A stretch of 64,000 bases of DNA from Thiogranum sp963752745 (GCA_963752745.1 CAVWAK010000035.1:13174-77173); one strand, 5' to 3'; counted from the stretch's first letter, positions 33,773-43,281 are shown. Program-made: numbers and translations. Notes: a model not told the origin generated them from the letters alone.

Positions 33773-35167
33773 TTACGATTCCACGGCCGGCACCACAAAG
33801 GCGCGCAGCGCATCTTCGTCAAGCGAGTCCTGGTCGATTTTGAGATAGGCAACCGCATCTTCCGGTATCACCACAGCCTCGGCCACGCCGCGGACCGCAC
33901 TGATACGTTGTGCCAGTTCCTGCGCATTTGCCGGATCCTGGGGACCGATACGCAACAGCCGGGTACCGAGATAGTGCGGTCGCTGCATGGTACTGGCAAA
34001 CAGCACCCAGGCCAGCGCCACCAGGCTACAGAACAGGAATACTGAACCCATGCCATAACTGCCATGCAATATGCCGCCCACAGCTCCGCCCACAAAAGCG
34101 CCGAAAAACTGGGAACTGGAATACACACCCATGGCCGTACCCTTGCGATCGGGCGGCGCCATTTTGGCAATCAGAGACGGCAGAATGGCTTCGAGCAGAT
34201 TGAACGCAGCATAAAATACGAACAACAACAGCGCGATGCTTAACACGCTGGTATGAAACAGTGCGAGCGCCGCTTGTACCAGCGCGATCACTGCTATGGC
34301 GCCGACAAATACCTGTTTCATGCGCCGGTACTTTTCGGCAGCCAGTATAAACGGGATCGCCATAGGCAGTGACAAGACCAGGACCGGCAAATATAGCAGC
34401 CAGTGCTGGTCTGCGGGCAGGCCAGCGAGGTCCCGTAGCGCCAGCGGCAGTACGACAAAGCTTGCCGTGAGAATCAGGTGCAGGGAAAAGATGCCAAGAT
34501 CCAGGCGCAGCAATTGCGAATCGCGCAATACCGAGGTGATCTGCGCCGGCACGGTTTCGGCATCACGTCGTACGCAACTTACCGCAGGGTTGGGCACAAT
34601 CAATACCACTACAGCGATACCGCCTATTGCCAGCACCGCCGTTAACCAGAAAATTCCCGGCACTCCGATCCAGGTATTCAGCACTGGCCCCAACACCATC
34701 GCCAGCGCAAAGGCCACGCCAATGCTCATACCGATAATGGCCATCGCCTTGACACGATGCTCCTCGCGAATGAGGTCTGCCGTAAGGGCCATTATCGCTG
34801 CCGCGATGGCTCCGGCACCCTGCAAGGCACGTCCGACAATCACCATAAACATGGTGTCCGCTGTGGCAGCCACCACACTGCCAGCGGCAAAGACCAGCAA
34901 ACCGAACACGATCACAGGCTTGCGGCCAATATGATCTGACACCAGACCAAACGGAATCTGCAGCAGCGCCTGGGTCAGGCCATAGATACCAATAGCCAGT
35001 CCGGCGAGTGCCGGCGTCGCGCCTTCAAGATCCCCCGCATACAAGGCAAACACCGGCAGGATCATGAATAACCCCAGCATTCGCAAGGCATAAATCCCCG
35101 CCATGGAGACTGCTGAACGCACCTCGTTGCGGCTCATGCCTGCAGCTGCATCAAGGTTCTGGTTCAA
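33773..35167 (-). CDS. MFS transporter, YajR-like, with C-terminal soluble domain
   Basis: This 464-residue major facilitator has twelve predicted helices. Loop motif A reads GLVSDHIGRKPVIVFGLLV, and the first helix has ALRMLGLFMILPVFALYAG. The last 65 or so residues are a small soluble domain (ISAVRGVAEAVVIPEDAVAY) similar to the YAM domain of E. coli YajR. The substrate is unknown; drug-proton antiport is a family guess. A homologue stands between ssb and uvrA in Pseudomonas. Start chosen at MNQNLD; ATG at codon 11 (MSRNEV) is possible. Confidence 0.88.
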   Translation of the reverse strand: MNQNLDAAAGMSRNEVRSAVSMAGIYALRMLGLFMILPVFALYAGDLEGATPALAGLAIGIYGLTQALLQIPFGLVSDHIGRKPVIVFGLLVFAAGSVVAATADTMFMVIVGRALQGAGAIAAAIMALTADLIREEHRVKAMAIIGMSIGVAFALAMVLGPVLNTWIGVPGIFWLTAVLAIGGIAVVVLIVPNPAVSCVRRDAETVPAQITSVLRDSQLLRLDLGIFSLHLILTASFVVLPLALRDLAGLPADQHWLLYLPVLVLSLPMAIPFILAAEKYRRMKQVFVGAIAVIALVQAALALFHTSVLSIALLLFVFYAAFNLLEAILPSLIAKMAPPDRKGTAMGVYSSSQFFGAFVGGAVGGILHGSYGMGSVFLFCSLVALAWVLFASTMQRPHYLGTRLLRIGPQDPANAQELAQRISAVRGVAEAVVIPEDAVAYLKIDQDSLDEDALRAFVVPAVES

Positions 35168-35181
35168 TGAGGGGATTCCTT

Positions 35182-35210
35182 TTGGTCGAAATTGCTAAAC
35201 GACGTATAGT
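35182..35210 (+). promoter_or_regulatory. Probable promoter of uvrA
   Basis: TATAGT at 35205-35210 has a 17-nt spacer to TTGGTC at 35182-35187, a weak -35 box. Start would be about 25 nt before the uvrA ATG. No LexA box of the CTGT-N8-ACAG type is present between the divergent genes, so SOS control as in E. coli is not visible. Confidence 0.45.
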
Positions 35211-35239
35211 ATCAGGTTCGCTATTTGGCCGGAATCAAG

Positions 35240-38089
35240 ATGGACAGCATTCACATACGCGGCGCTCGCACCCATAATCTGCAGAACGTGGACCTGGATC
35301 TGCCGCGCGACAAGCTTATCGTCATCACCGGACTGTCGGGCTCGGGCAAGTCTTCGCTGGCCTTCGATACTATTTATGCCGAAGGCCAGCGGCGCTACGT
35401 GGAATCGCTGTCGGCCTACGCGCGCCAGTTCCTGTCGATGATGGAGAAACCTGACGTCGACCATATCGAAGGCCTGTCGCCAGCCATCTCTATCGAACAG
35501 AAATCTACCTCGCACAATCCGCGCTCTACGGTCGGCACCATTACCGAGATCTATGACTACCTGCGCCTGCTGTTCGCACGCGTCGGGACACCCCGCTGTC
35601 CGGACCATGCGACCACACTGGAAGCGCAAACAATCAGCCAGATGGTTGACCATGTTCTGGCGAAAACGGAAGGCTCACGCTGGATGCTGCTTGCTCCGGT
35701 GGTACAGGACCGCAAGGGTGAACACCTGGGGCTGCTCGAAGAGCTGCGCGCACAGGGGTTTATACGCGCACGCATTGATGGCGAGGTGGTCGAACTCGAA
35801 AACGCGCCCGCCCTGGACTTGCGCCGCAAACACAGCATCGAAGTAGTGGTCGACCGCATCAAGATCCGCGACGATTTGAAGCTGCGTCTGGCCGAATCAT
35901 TTGAAACCGCCCTGCGCCTTGCCGATGGCCTGGCGCGTGTCGTCAGCATGGACGATGACACCGAGATTACGTTCTCCGCCAAGTTTGCCTGCCCGAAATG
36001 CGGTTACTCATTGACCGAACTGGAACCGCGGCTGTTCTCTTTCAATAATCCAATAGGTGCCTGCGCTACCTGTGACGGTCTGGGCGTACAACAGAGTTTC
36101 GATCCAAGGCGCGTGGTTGCCAACCCGCACCTTAGCCTGGCGGGTGGCGCGGTGCGCGGCTGGGATCGCCGCAACGCCTATTATTTCCAGTTGATCAGCT
36201 CGTTGGCCGACCACTATGGCTTTGATATCGAAACCTCATTTGAGGAACTGGATGACAATTTCCAGGAAGTCATCCTGTATGGCAGCGGCAAAGAGGTCAT
36301 CGAATTTCGTTACCTGAACGAACGCAAGGGCGTCAAGGTCAAACATCATCCCTTTGAAGGCGTCCTGCGTAATATGGAACGTCGCTACCGGGAAACGGAA
36401 TCCAGCGTGGTGCGCGACGAGCTGGCTCGCTATCTCAGCACTCACCCTTGCCCGGAATGTGAAGGCACACGGCTGAACCGTTCGGCGCGTCATGTTTTTA
36501 TAGAAGATCGTGCTATACAGGATATCACCACCCTGCCAGTGGGTGATGCCAGCGCCTTCTTTGCAACGCTGAATCTGCCTGGCAAGCGCGGCGCGATCGC
36601 CGAAAAAATCGTTAAAGAGATTCGCGAGCGCCTGGACTTCCTGGTTAATGTCGGGCTCAACTATCTCTCACTGGAGCGCAGTGCCGACACCTTATCCGGT
36701 GGTGAAGCCCAGCGTATCCGCCTGGCCTCGCAGATCGGCGCCGGCCTGGTGGGCGTCATGTATATCCTTGATGAGCCTTCTATCGGCCTGCACCAGCGCG
36801 ATAACAAGCGCCTCTTGAACACGCTGACTTTCCTGCGAGACCTCGGCAACACCGTGATCGTAGTCGAGCATGATGAAGACGCCATCCGCAGCGCCGACCA
36901 CGTCGTTGACATGGGACCGGGCGCCGGCGTTCATGGCGGCCATGTAGTCTCCCAGGGCACACCGCAAGACGTCATAAACGATCCGGCCTCAATCACTGGC
37001 CAGTTCCTTAGTGGCGTACGACGCATCACCGGCTCATCTGTGCGAACACCCAATGATCCCCGGAGACAGTTGCGCATCAAGGGTGCCAGCGGCAACAACC
37101 TCAAAGAGGTCGACATTGATATACCGATCGGTTTACTCACCTGTATCACGGGTGTATCCGGCTCGGGTAAATCCACACTGATCAACGACACCCTGTACCG
37201 CATTGCTGCCGCCGAACTGAACGGTGCTGCCACTGAGCCGGCACCACATCAGTCGGTAGAAGGCATGGAACAGTTTGACAAGGTTGTCGATATAGACCAG
37301 AGCCCGATTGGTCGTACTCCACGCTCGAACCCGGCAACCTACACCGGCCTGTTCACACCCATCCGGGAACTGTTTGCCGGCACACAGGAATCTCGCTCAC
37401 GCGGCTACAAGCCAGGGCGATTCAGCTTTAATGTCAAGGGCGGCCGCTGCGAGGCCTGTCAGGGCGATGGGGTTATCAAGGTGGAAATGCACTTTCTGCC
37501 GGACATCTATGTACCCTGCGATATATGCAAGAGCAAACGTTATAACCGCGAAACACTGGATATCCGCTACAAGGGTAAAAATATCCACGAAGTACTGGAA
37601 CTCACCGTGGAAGATGCCGCTGTATTTTTTAGCGCCGTACCGGTAATTTCACGCAAGCTGCAAACACTGTTGGACGTCGGGCTTTCGTACATCAAGCTTG
37701 GCCAGAACGCGACCACGCTGTCCGGCGGCGAAGCGCAGCGCGTCAAACTCTCCAAGGAGCTATCCAAGCGCGACACTGGCAAGACACTGTATATACTCGA
37801 CGAGCCCACCACCGGACTGCACTTCCACGATATCGAGCAGTTGCTGAAAGTCCTGCACCGCCTTCGAGATCACGGCAATACAGTGGTAATCATCGAGCAC
37901 AACCTCGACGTGATCAAAACTGCCGACTGGTTAATTGATCTCGGCCCCGAGGGCGGCAATGGCGGCGGCGAAATCATCGCTGCCGGGACACCGGAGGCGG
38001 TCGTGGAATCGCCTCACTCACATACCGGCCATTTCCTGAAGCCTGTCCTGGAACGCGAAAACAAGGTATCCAGCACCGATGCAGCATGA
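35240..38089 (+). CDS. uvrA: Excinuclease ABC subunit A
   Basis: This 949-residue UvrA has two ABC ATPase modules: Walker A GLSGSGKSS (31-39) with signature LSGGEAQRIRLASQIG, and GVSGSGKST with LSGGEAQRVKLSKELS. Zinc-binding cysteines are CPKCGYSLTELEP with CATCDGLG, and CEACQGDGVIKVEMHF with CDICKSKRYN. It recognises DNA damage for nucleotide excision repair with UvrB. The ATG giving MDSIHIRGARTHNL is the family start; a TTG five codons upstream is not needed. Confidence 0.99.
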   Translation: MDSIHIRGARTHNLQNVDLDLPRDKLIVITGLSGSGKSSLAFDTIYAEGQRRYVESLSAYARQFLSMMEKPDVDHIEGLSPAISIEQKSTSHNPRSTVGTITEIYDYLRLLFARVGTPRCPDHATTLEAQTISQMVDHVLAKTEGSRWMLLAPVVQDRKGEHLGLLEELRAQGFIRARIDGEVVELENAPALDLRRKHSIEVVVDRIKIRDDLKLRLAESFETALRLADGLARVVSMDDDTEITFSAKFACPKCGYSLTELEPRLFSFNNPIGACATCDGLGVQQSFDPRRVVANPHLSLAGGAVRGWDRRNAYYFQLISSLADHYGFDIETSFEELDDNFQEVILYGSGKEVIEFRYLNERKGVKVKHHPFEGVLRNMERRYRETESSVVRDELARYLSTHPCPECEGTRLNRSARHVFIEDRAIQDITTLPVGDASAFFATLNLPGKRGAIAEKIVKEIRERLDFLVNVGLNYLSLERSADTLSGGEAQRIRLASQIGAGLVGVMYILDEPSIGLHQRDNKRLLNTLTFLRDLGNTVIVVEHDEDAIRSADHVVDMGPGAGVHGGHVVSQGTPQDVINDPASITGQFLSGVRRITGSSVRTPNDPRRQLRIKGASGNNLKEVDIDIPIGLLTCITGVSGSGKSTLINDTLYRIAAAELNGAATEPAPHQSVEGMEQFDKVVDIDQSPIGRTPRSNPATYTGLFTPIRELFAGTQESRSRGYKPGRFSFNVKGGRCEACQGDGVIKVEMHFLPDIYVPCDICKSKRYNRETLDIRYKGKNIHEVLELTVEDAAVFFSAVPVISRKLQTLLDVGLSYIKLGQNATTLSGGEAQRVKLSKELSKRDTGKTLYILDEPTTGLHFHDIEQLLKVLHRLRDHGNTVVIIEHNLDVIKTADWLIDLGPEGGNGGGEIIAAGTPEAVVESPHSHTGHFLKPVLERENKVSSTDAA

Positions 38090-38143
38090 GGCTCGTTCAC
38101 CCACCATGCTCAGAGCCGCACACTCTGCCATAAAATTCCGGTC

Positions 38144-39118
38144 TTATGGTGCCTGATAGACCTCGGTTTCGGGATGGAACGCGACCCAGGCAAACCAGTA
38201 ACTTATGGTGCTGGGCAATTGTTGGCCAGCCTGTGTAAAAACACTCCCTGAACGGTTGGCGGCGTCAAAGCGAATCGTCACCGTCTGCCCGGCCACTTTA
38301 TCTTCCAGCTCACCCGACGTGCGCGACAGCTCCGCAAACGGGTAAGCCTTGTTAACAGCGTCGAGCTGCAACCCTATCACCAGCTCCTTCGCATGATAAC
38401 GTCGATCAATATTGCTTACAGGAAAATACGTTTCCGGGCTATTTTCATATCCTGCATACGGCGAACGAGAATAGTCCCGGCTGTAGCCGGTATCTGTTGA
38501 CAGCACCAGCGTATCAGGATGTCGACTACGCCAGTCTTGCCAGCTGGTATGATCCAGAACAATCTGGCTTAGCTGCATCCCCCGCTCCGGACCGGATATC
38601 GCCTGTGCCTTCATCTGCGACCATAGAGACTGCGTTTCGCGATCATAGAGCAACATATCACTGTTGTATAACAAGCCGGATACACCGAACGCACGCGTAT
38701 GGCCATCCGTCGCTGCCAGAAATGCCATGCCGCTCCCGCACAAAGGGCAAAAGCTCACCAGTACAGCCTCCGTGCCCAGGTGATCATTCACGATCTCATG
38801 ATGGTTAAGAATCTGTACAGGATAAGCCTTGCTAATACCATGGCGCTGTATGCCAAGCACACGATCAAGAGGTTTGATAAAACTGGCGTCATCCGCTGCC
38901 ACAAAGCGCGGTTGATCGATTGAAGGTATGCCATCGCGAGGCGGTCCGCCGTGGTAAATCTCGCCTTCTGGAATCAAGGAATTATCCAGATCAAAGCCGT
39001 TAAGTGACGCCGCACAGAGACTGCGCGTCGAAAAAAACCACACGATCATCACAATCGGTAGCAGATAAAGCCGCGCCATACCGATGCTAATCCCGGGAAT
39101 AATCATTCGCTGGACCAT
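38144..39118 (-). CDS. DUF3179 domain-containing exported protein
   Basis: This 324-residue protein has an N-terminal hydrophobic segment (LYLLPIVMIVWFFSTRSLCA), likely a signal or anchor, then the DUF3179 domain: IPSIDQPRFVAADDASFI, AYPVQILNHHEIVNDHLG, VSFCPLCGSGMAF and LLYNSDMLLYDRETQSLWSQ. The CPLCGS pair could bind metal or form a redox pair. The biochemical role of DUF3179 proteins is not known to me. It converges on uvrA. The first ATG codons (MVQRMIIPG) leave several start choices. Confidence 0.85.
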   Translation of the reverse strand: MVQRMIIPGISIGMARLYLLPIVMIVWFFSTRSLCAASLNGFDLDNSLIPEGEIYHGGPPRDGIPSIDQPRFVAADDASFIKPLDRVLGIQRHGISKAYPVQILNHHEIVNDHLGTEAVLVSFCPLCGSGMAFLAATDGHTRAFGVSGLLYNSDMLLYDRETQSLWSQMKAQAISGPERGMQLSQIVLDHTSWQDWRSRHPDTLVLSTDTGYSRDYSRSPYAGYENSPETYFPVSNIDRRYHAKELVIGLQLDAVNKAYPFAELSRTSGELEDKVAGQTVTIRFDAANRSGSVFTQAGQQLPSTISYWFAWVAFHPETEVYQAP

Positions 39119-39326
39119 GCCCGCGGCTACAGGCCCGCATACAATTTGATATTTGCTTTATTATCGAAGTCATAACAACCAGTTAGTTGCCAGCGTGGAG
39201 TGAAATCCACGTCGATCGTAACAGCTCGGCAATAGATTTTCAGCTGACATACCTGCGGAAAACCCAGGCACATGCTATTGCCCGGAAAGACTGGGGTGCC
39301 GAGCTGTTTTCGGCTACTATCGATAC

Positions 39327-39905
39327 ATGTCCTGTTTTCATGCTTGGCTCAACGGCCTCAAATTGACCACACTTGCTGGCATCTGCCTGCAGATCGCGCC
39401 AGTCAATGCAGAGGTAGAAATTTTCACCGAAGGGAATAGCAAGCTGCTCGCATGGAAAGCCCAACACCCCGGTTTCAGCCTGCAGCTCATACAGTTGCTA
39501 CCGGACTATGTCAGGGCTATCTATGATGCCCGCGGATTACCGAAAGACATAGTTGAACTGATGGCTGGCTATTGCGTATTCGGAACCATCATCAAGAATG
39601 AATCAGGCACAGACCTGGCTTACCGCGTGGCAGACTGGCGCTACGTGACGAACGATGGCCAATCTCATCAGGTAAAGACCAAGACCCAGTGGCTTGAAGA
39701 ATGGAAAAAACTTGGTGTAGCATTTCGCTGGTCGCTGCTACCGGATGACCAGCGTTTCTCACCCGGCGACTGGAGCCAGGGATTCACCACACTGCCGCTG
39801 GCGCCCGATACGATCTTTAACCTGCACTATAGCTGGACAATGGAAGGCCAAACCCATGAAGCCACAATCGAGGAATTACGCTGTGCGCCCTCAACAGCAC
39901 CTTAA
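39327..39905 (+). CDS. Exported protein of unknown function
   Basis: This 192-residue protein has a predicted signal peptide of about 28 residues (LKLTTLAGICLQIAPVNA, then EVEIF). The mature part contains LLPDYVRAIYDARGLPKDIV, a region around YCVFGTIIKNESG and a beta-rich end with FRWSLLPDDQRFSPGDWSQG. No family is recognised. The downstream tlpA-like gene starts inside its last 50 nt, so the two are coupled, which suggests a joint periplasmic role in redox or metal handling; this is inference. A TACTAT box lies only 6 nt before the ATG, so either the message is almost leaderless or the true start is downstream. Confidence 0.7.
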   Translation: MSCFHAWLNGLKLTTLAGICLQIAPVNAEVEIFTEGNSKLLAWKAQHPGFSLQLIQLLPDYVRAIYDARGLPKDIVELMAGYCVFGTIIKNESGTDLAYRVADWRYVTNDGQSHQVKTKTQWLEEWKKLGVAFRWSLLPDDQRFSPGDWSQGFTTLPLAPDTIFNLHYSWTMEGQTHEATIEELRCAPSTAP

Positions 39906-40446
39906 AATCAGCGTTAGCACATTCCTGCTGAGCGTGGTTTTTTTATGCGTTCCGCACGCCGTTAACAGTGCAAATCTTCCGGCCCCCGAACTCAGCCATG
40001 AACTGACCCGGCTTGAAACACCTGTCAATGCGCCGGACTTTACGCTGGAAAATATGGATGGAGACAAGTTGTCACTGAGTGACTTCCATGGACAAGTTAT
40101 AATGCTCAACTTCTGGGCTACCTGGTGCCCGCCCTGTCGGCGTGAGATGCCCTCAATGGAGTCAATTTACAAAGACCTGGGCAAGGACGGCTTCGTGGTT
40201 CTTGCGGTCAATGAATTCGAAGACCCTGACCACGTATTCGCCTATACCGGACAACTGAGCGTTGATCCAACGTTCCCTGTTTTATTTGATCGTGACAGTA
40301 CCGTATCCCAGTTGTATGACGTCAAAGGGCTGCCAACAACAGTGATTATCGACAAACAGGGCAAGATGGTTTATCGGGCAGTTGGCGGACGGGATTTTGA
40401 CCATCCTGAGGTGCGAGATATCATACGCTCACTTCTGGCCAGATAG
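39856..40446 (+). CDS. TlpA-like thioredoxin-fold protein
   Basis: This 196-residue protein starts inside the preceding gene and carries a signal peptide (STFLLSVVFLCVPHAVNSA). The thioredoxin fold shows APDFTLENMDGDKLSLSDFH, LNFWATWCPPCRREMPSME with Cys91 and Cys94, and the cis-proline loop VKGLPTTVIID. It is probably a periplasmic thiol-disulfide oxidoreductase of the TlpA/ResA type, acting in cytochrome c or metal-site maturation. No cytochrome genes are nearby. The longer upstream frame to 39745 is only an out-of-frame overlap. Confidence 0.9.
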   Translation: MKPQSRNYAVRPQQHLKISVSTFLLSVVFLCVPHAVNSANLPAPELSHELTRLETPVNAPDFTLENMDGDKLSLSDFHGQVIMLNFWATWCPPCRREMPSMESIYKDLGKDGFVVLAVNEFEDPDHVFAYTGQLSVDPTFPVLFDRDSTVSQLYDVKGLPTTVIIDKQGKMVYRAVGGRDFDHPEVRDIIRSLLAR

Positions 40447-40463
40447 ACCCTCCTGCCAGGCGA

Positions 40464-41198
40464 CTACTCGACAAGACACAGCGCGTCCCCTATCTCGATA
40501 CCAAGCGAGTCCTGCGCGCTACCACCGGAGACAGCTATCTCCACCAAACCATTAGCATTCTCATACCAGAACGCCACACCATTATGGCCTTCAGCAAATA
40601 CACGTTGGTAGACACATTGCCGACCCGCGATCTCCAGCCGCATGCCTTCAGAAATAACTGCAGCCCGCACGCCTGTGACCGCATTTCCATAACTGTCGAT
40701 ATAGACAACTTCTAACAGGTCTTCGGGCCAGGCGGGGGTGACGAGACTGTCCGGGCTGAGCTCATTCGCCCAGTCTTCCGTACGATGCCCCCTGCTCAGC
40801 TTGCCGCATACCGGCGCAAAGAGGTCACGACCGTGGAAGCTATTGGACAGCCTGTCGGGCCGCCAGGTAATTTCATAAGCCCGGATATTTTTCGCACGAC
40901 GCACCAGCATCGAAAACAAACCATTATCGGGACCAACGTACCAGCGTTCGTCAATGTGAAGCGCTACTGCACGCCTGTCTGTACCTACACCAGGGTCTAC
41001 CACGCAAAGACATACGCTCCCTCCCATCAGATACTGCGAATACGGGGGCAGCAAATATGCAGCAGCCTTAACATTACACGCCGGCAGGTCGGGGAACACA
41101 TCTACCACAGGAACATTGGGCACCAGCTCCTGAAGCACAGCTTTGACTTGTCCGAGATAGGGGCCCTGATTACTGAAATCGGTAAATGTCGCTATCAC
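40464..41198 (-). CDS. SAM hydroxide adenosyltransferase (DUF62 family)
   Basis: This 244-residue protein belongs to the S-adenosyl-L-methionine hydroxide adenosyltransferase family, relatives of fluorinase and chlorinase. The markers are TFTDFSNQGPYLGQVKAVL at the start, CVVDPGVGTDRRAVALHI, WYVGPDNGLFSMLVRRA and SNSFHGRDLFAPV. The family hydrolyses SAM to adenosine and methionine; halide use needs an extra loop of about 20 residues, not obvious here. The physiological role is unclear. It converges with the tlpA-like gene. Confidence 0.92.
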   Translation of the reverse strand: MIATFTDFSNQGPYLGQVKAVLQELVPNVPVVDVFPDLPACNVKAAAYLLPPYSQYLMGGSVCLCVVDPGVGTDRRAVALHIDERWYVGPDNGLFSMLVRRAKNIRAYEITWRPDRLSNSFHGRDLFAPVCGKLSRGHRTEDWANELSPDSLVTPAWPEDLLEVVYIDSYGNAVTGVRAAVISEGMRLEIAGRQCVYQRVFAEGHNGVAFWYENANGLVEIAVSGGSAQDSLGIEIGDALCLVE

Positions 41199-41337
41199 TC
41201 TGAAACCAGGCTAATCCAATAACTTGAAATTGAGTGTAGCAGCTGGCCTGCCAGGCGGGAGGTACAGCCGGTAAACCAGTTTCAGTGAAGTGTGTCCGGT
41301 TACCAGCCCGGGAAAGGTCGCCCGCTCTTGCCAACGT

Positions 41338-41598
41338 TCATACAGATCGCCGGCGTGTTACCAGGCTGACCCCGACCAGGCTGGCGCCGAACACCCACAA
41401 CAGTTTCGAAGTCCCGGCGACGTTGGCTATATCGGCATTGCCGGAAGCGGGGATTGCGTTACTTGTTATTGCGCTTGCCAGAATCACCGGCTCCATGGTG
41501 CTGATGTTGTTCTGCAGGCCCGCCCCCGAGCTCGCCGATGCCGCCAGTGTTAACATTATAAAGGTTACCGCAGACCGCATATTTTTCAGTTTTTTCAT
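41338..41598 (-). CDS. Small secreted protein with CTERM-like C-terminus
   Basis: This 86-residue product from the ATG at 41598 (GAGG six bases upstream) begins with a signal peptide (MKKLKNMRSAVTFIMLTLAA, then SASSGAG). A low-complexity Ala/Ser/Asn-rich middle follows, and it ends in GTSKLLWVFGASLVGVSLV plus RRRSV. Signal peptide, short body, C-terminal helix and arginine cluster copy the layout of proteins sorted by exosortase or rhombosortase, but the diagnostic PEP or GG motif is absent. It could equally be a small two-helix membrane protein. No sorting enzyme lies in this window. AT-rich DNA upstream (about 41640-41720) may hold its promoter. Confidence 0.55.
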   Translation of the reverse strand: MKKLKNMRSAVTFIMLTLAASASSGAGLQNNISTMEPVILASAITSNAIPASGNADIANVAGTSKLLWVFGASLVGVSLVTRRRSV

Positions 41599-41796
41599 AT
41601 CACGCCTCATGCGCATCAGTTACTACTAATTAACTAATAAGCAAAACAGGTGCCAGCTTGCGTAAAGTTTATAAGCTATTGAATAGTATATTTTTTATAG
41701 CGGATAATATATTTTCCAGATTGATTGGATGCCTAGGAACGAAGCATTACCATCCTGATAACGCACAGAAGTTGGGCAATTCATCCAGCCGGCCAC

Positions 41797-41819
41797 AAAA
41801 AAGCCGGGCTTTGCCCGGC
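41797..41819 (-). terminator. Intrinsic terminator of the alpha (rpoA-rplQ) operon
   Basis: On the minus strand the perfect stem GCCGGGC, loop AAA and arm GCCCGGC are followed by six T. It lies 30 nt after the rplQ stop and ends the whole ribosomal supercluster. Confidence 0.9.
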
Positions 41820-41848
41820 CTCATGTCTCGACTGCAAACAAGCTGAAT

Positions 41849-42253
41849 TTACTCGTCAACTGCCTCGAATTCTTCAGCGTCCGATTCCACCGGCTCAGGC
41901 CGATCAACCAGCTCCACCAACGCCATCGGTGCCTTGTCTCCGCTGCGGAAGCCCATTTTCAGGATACGCAGGTAACCACCAGGGCGCTCCTTATAGCGAG
42001 GACCCAACTCGTTAAAAAGCTTGGAGACCACGCCCTGATCACGCAGGCGATCGAAAGCCAGGCGGCGATTGGCCACACTGTCTGTCTTGGCCATGGTAAT
42101 CAATGGCTCGGCGACCCGACGCAATTCCTTGGCTTTCGGCAAGGTGGTCTTGATGGCTTCGTGATCCAGCAAGGAAGTAGCCATATTACGGAACATAGCC
42201 TTGCGATGGCTGCTGTTACGATTAAGTTTTCGTCCACTTTGACGGTGACGCAT
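41849..42253 (-). CDS. rplQ: 50S ribosomal protein L17
   Basis: This 134-residue protein starts MRHRQSGRKLNRNSSHRKAM and contains GGYLRILKMGFRSGDKAPMA, both L17 hallmarks. It ends with an acidic tail (EPVESDAEEFEAVDE), common in proteobacterial L17. It is the last gene of the alpha operon, 26 nt behind rpoA and just before a terminator. Confidence 0.98.
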   Translation of the reverse strand: MRHRQSGRKLNRNSSHRKAMFRNMATSLLDHEAIKTTLPKAKELRRVAEPLITMAKTDSVANRRLAFDRLRDQGVVSKLFNELGPRYKERPGGYLRILKMGFRSGDKAPMALVELVDRPEPVESDAEEFEAVDE

Positions 42254-42279
42254 TGTTCTATACCTACGTTAAATTCGAC

Positions 42280-43281
42280 TCAGGCGGATTGCTTTTCGCT
42301 TTCCTTAAGACCTGCTGGCGGCCAGTTTTCCAGACGCATGCCCAGTGACAGGCCACGGGATGCCAGCACATCCTTGATTTCTGTGAGCGACTTTTTGCCC
42401 AGATTCGGCGTCTTCAGCAACTCCACTTCGGTACGCTGAATCAGGTCACCGATAAAATAAATACTCTCTGCTTTCAGACAGTTCGCCGACCGAACAGTGA
42501 GCTCCAGGTCATCGACCGGACGCAGCAGAATCGGATCAATATCGGCTTCAGGACTCTCCTGCTCAACCTCTTCCTTACCCTGCAGATCAACGAATACTGA
42601 CAGTTGGTCCTGGAGAATTGTTGCAGCACGGCGAATAGCTTCTTCCGGATCGATGGTGCCGTTGGTTTCGATTTCGATAATCAGCTTGTCCAGATCAGTA
42701 CGCTGCTCCACACGAGCTGAATCGACGTTATAGGCCACGCGACTAACCGGTGTATAGCTGGCATCAAGCTGCAGCGCTCCAATCGGCCCGCCTTCCTCAG
42801 CACGCTCGGCACGTACGGTCGCAGGCTCGTAGCCGCGCCCCATCTGCACCGTGAGATTCATGTTCAACTGGCCTTCCTTGGTGAGATTAGCGATAACGTA
42901 ATCCGGGTTGATAATTTCAACATCATGATCAAGCTGAATGTCACCTGCCGTTACCGGACCCGGACCCTTCTTGCTGACTTTCAGAATGGCCTCATCACGG
43001 TTATGCATCTGCAGCGCAACCCCTTTCAGGTTGAGCATGATTTCCATCACGTCTTCCTGTACGCCCTCAATGGCGGAGTATTCGTGCAGTACACCCTCAA
43101 TATCCATGCCGGTGATGGCACAGCCCGGCATGGAAGACAGCAGGATGCGACGCAGGGCATTGCCCAGCGTATGACCGAAGCCACGTTCCAGCGGCTCAAG
43201 TACAACCTTGGCTGTACGCTCACCAATAGTTTGTACGTCGACTATACGCGGTTTCAGAAATTCGTTGACCTTGCCCGGCAT
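42280..43281 (-). CDS. rpoA: DNA-directed RNA polymerase alpha subunit
   Basis: This 333-residue subunit has two domains. The N-terminal assembly domain contains LEPLERGFGHTLGNALRRIL and SSMPGCAITGMDIEGVLHEY. The C-terminal domain (LTVRSANCLKAESIYFIGDL, then KTPNLGKKSLTEIKDVLASR) contacts UP elements and activators. Both are intact. It follows rpsD by 40 nt. Confidence 0.99.
   Translation of the reverse strand: MPGKVNEFLKPRIVDVQTIGERTAKVVLEPLERGFGHTLGNALRRILLSSMPGCAITGMDIEGVLHEYSAIEGVQEDVMEIMLNLKGVALQMHNRDEAILKVSKKGPGPVTAGDIQLDHDVEIINPDYVIANLTKEGQLNMNLTVQMGRGYEPATVRAERAEEGGPIGALQLDASYTPVSRVAYNVDSARVEQRTDLDKLIIEIETNGTIDPEEAIRRAATILQDQLSVFVDLQGKEEVEQESPEADIDPILLRPVDDLELTVRSANCLKAESIYFIGDLIQRTEVELLKTPNLGKKSLTEIKDVLASRGLSLGMRLENWPPAGLKESEKQSA

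Noticed and set aside
35168..35239. LexA (SOS) box expected between uvrA and its divergent neighbour
   Set aside because: No CTGT-N8-ACAG-type palindrome could be found in the 72-bp gap.
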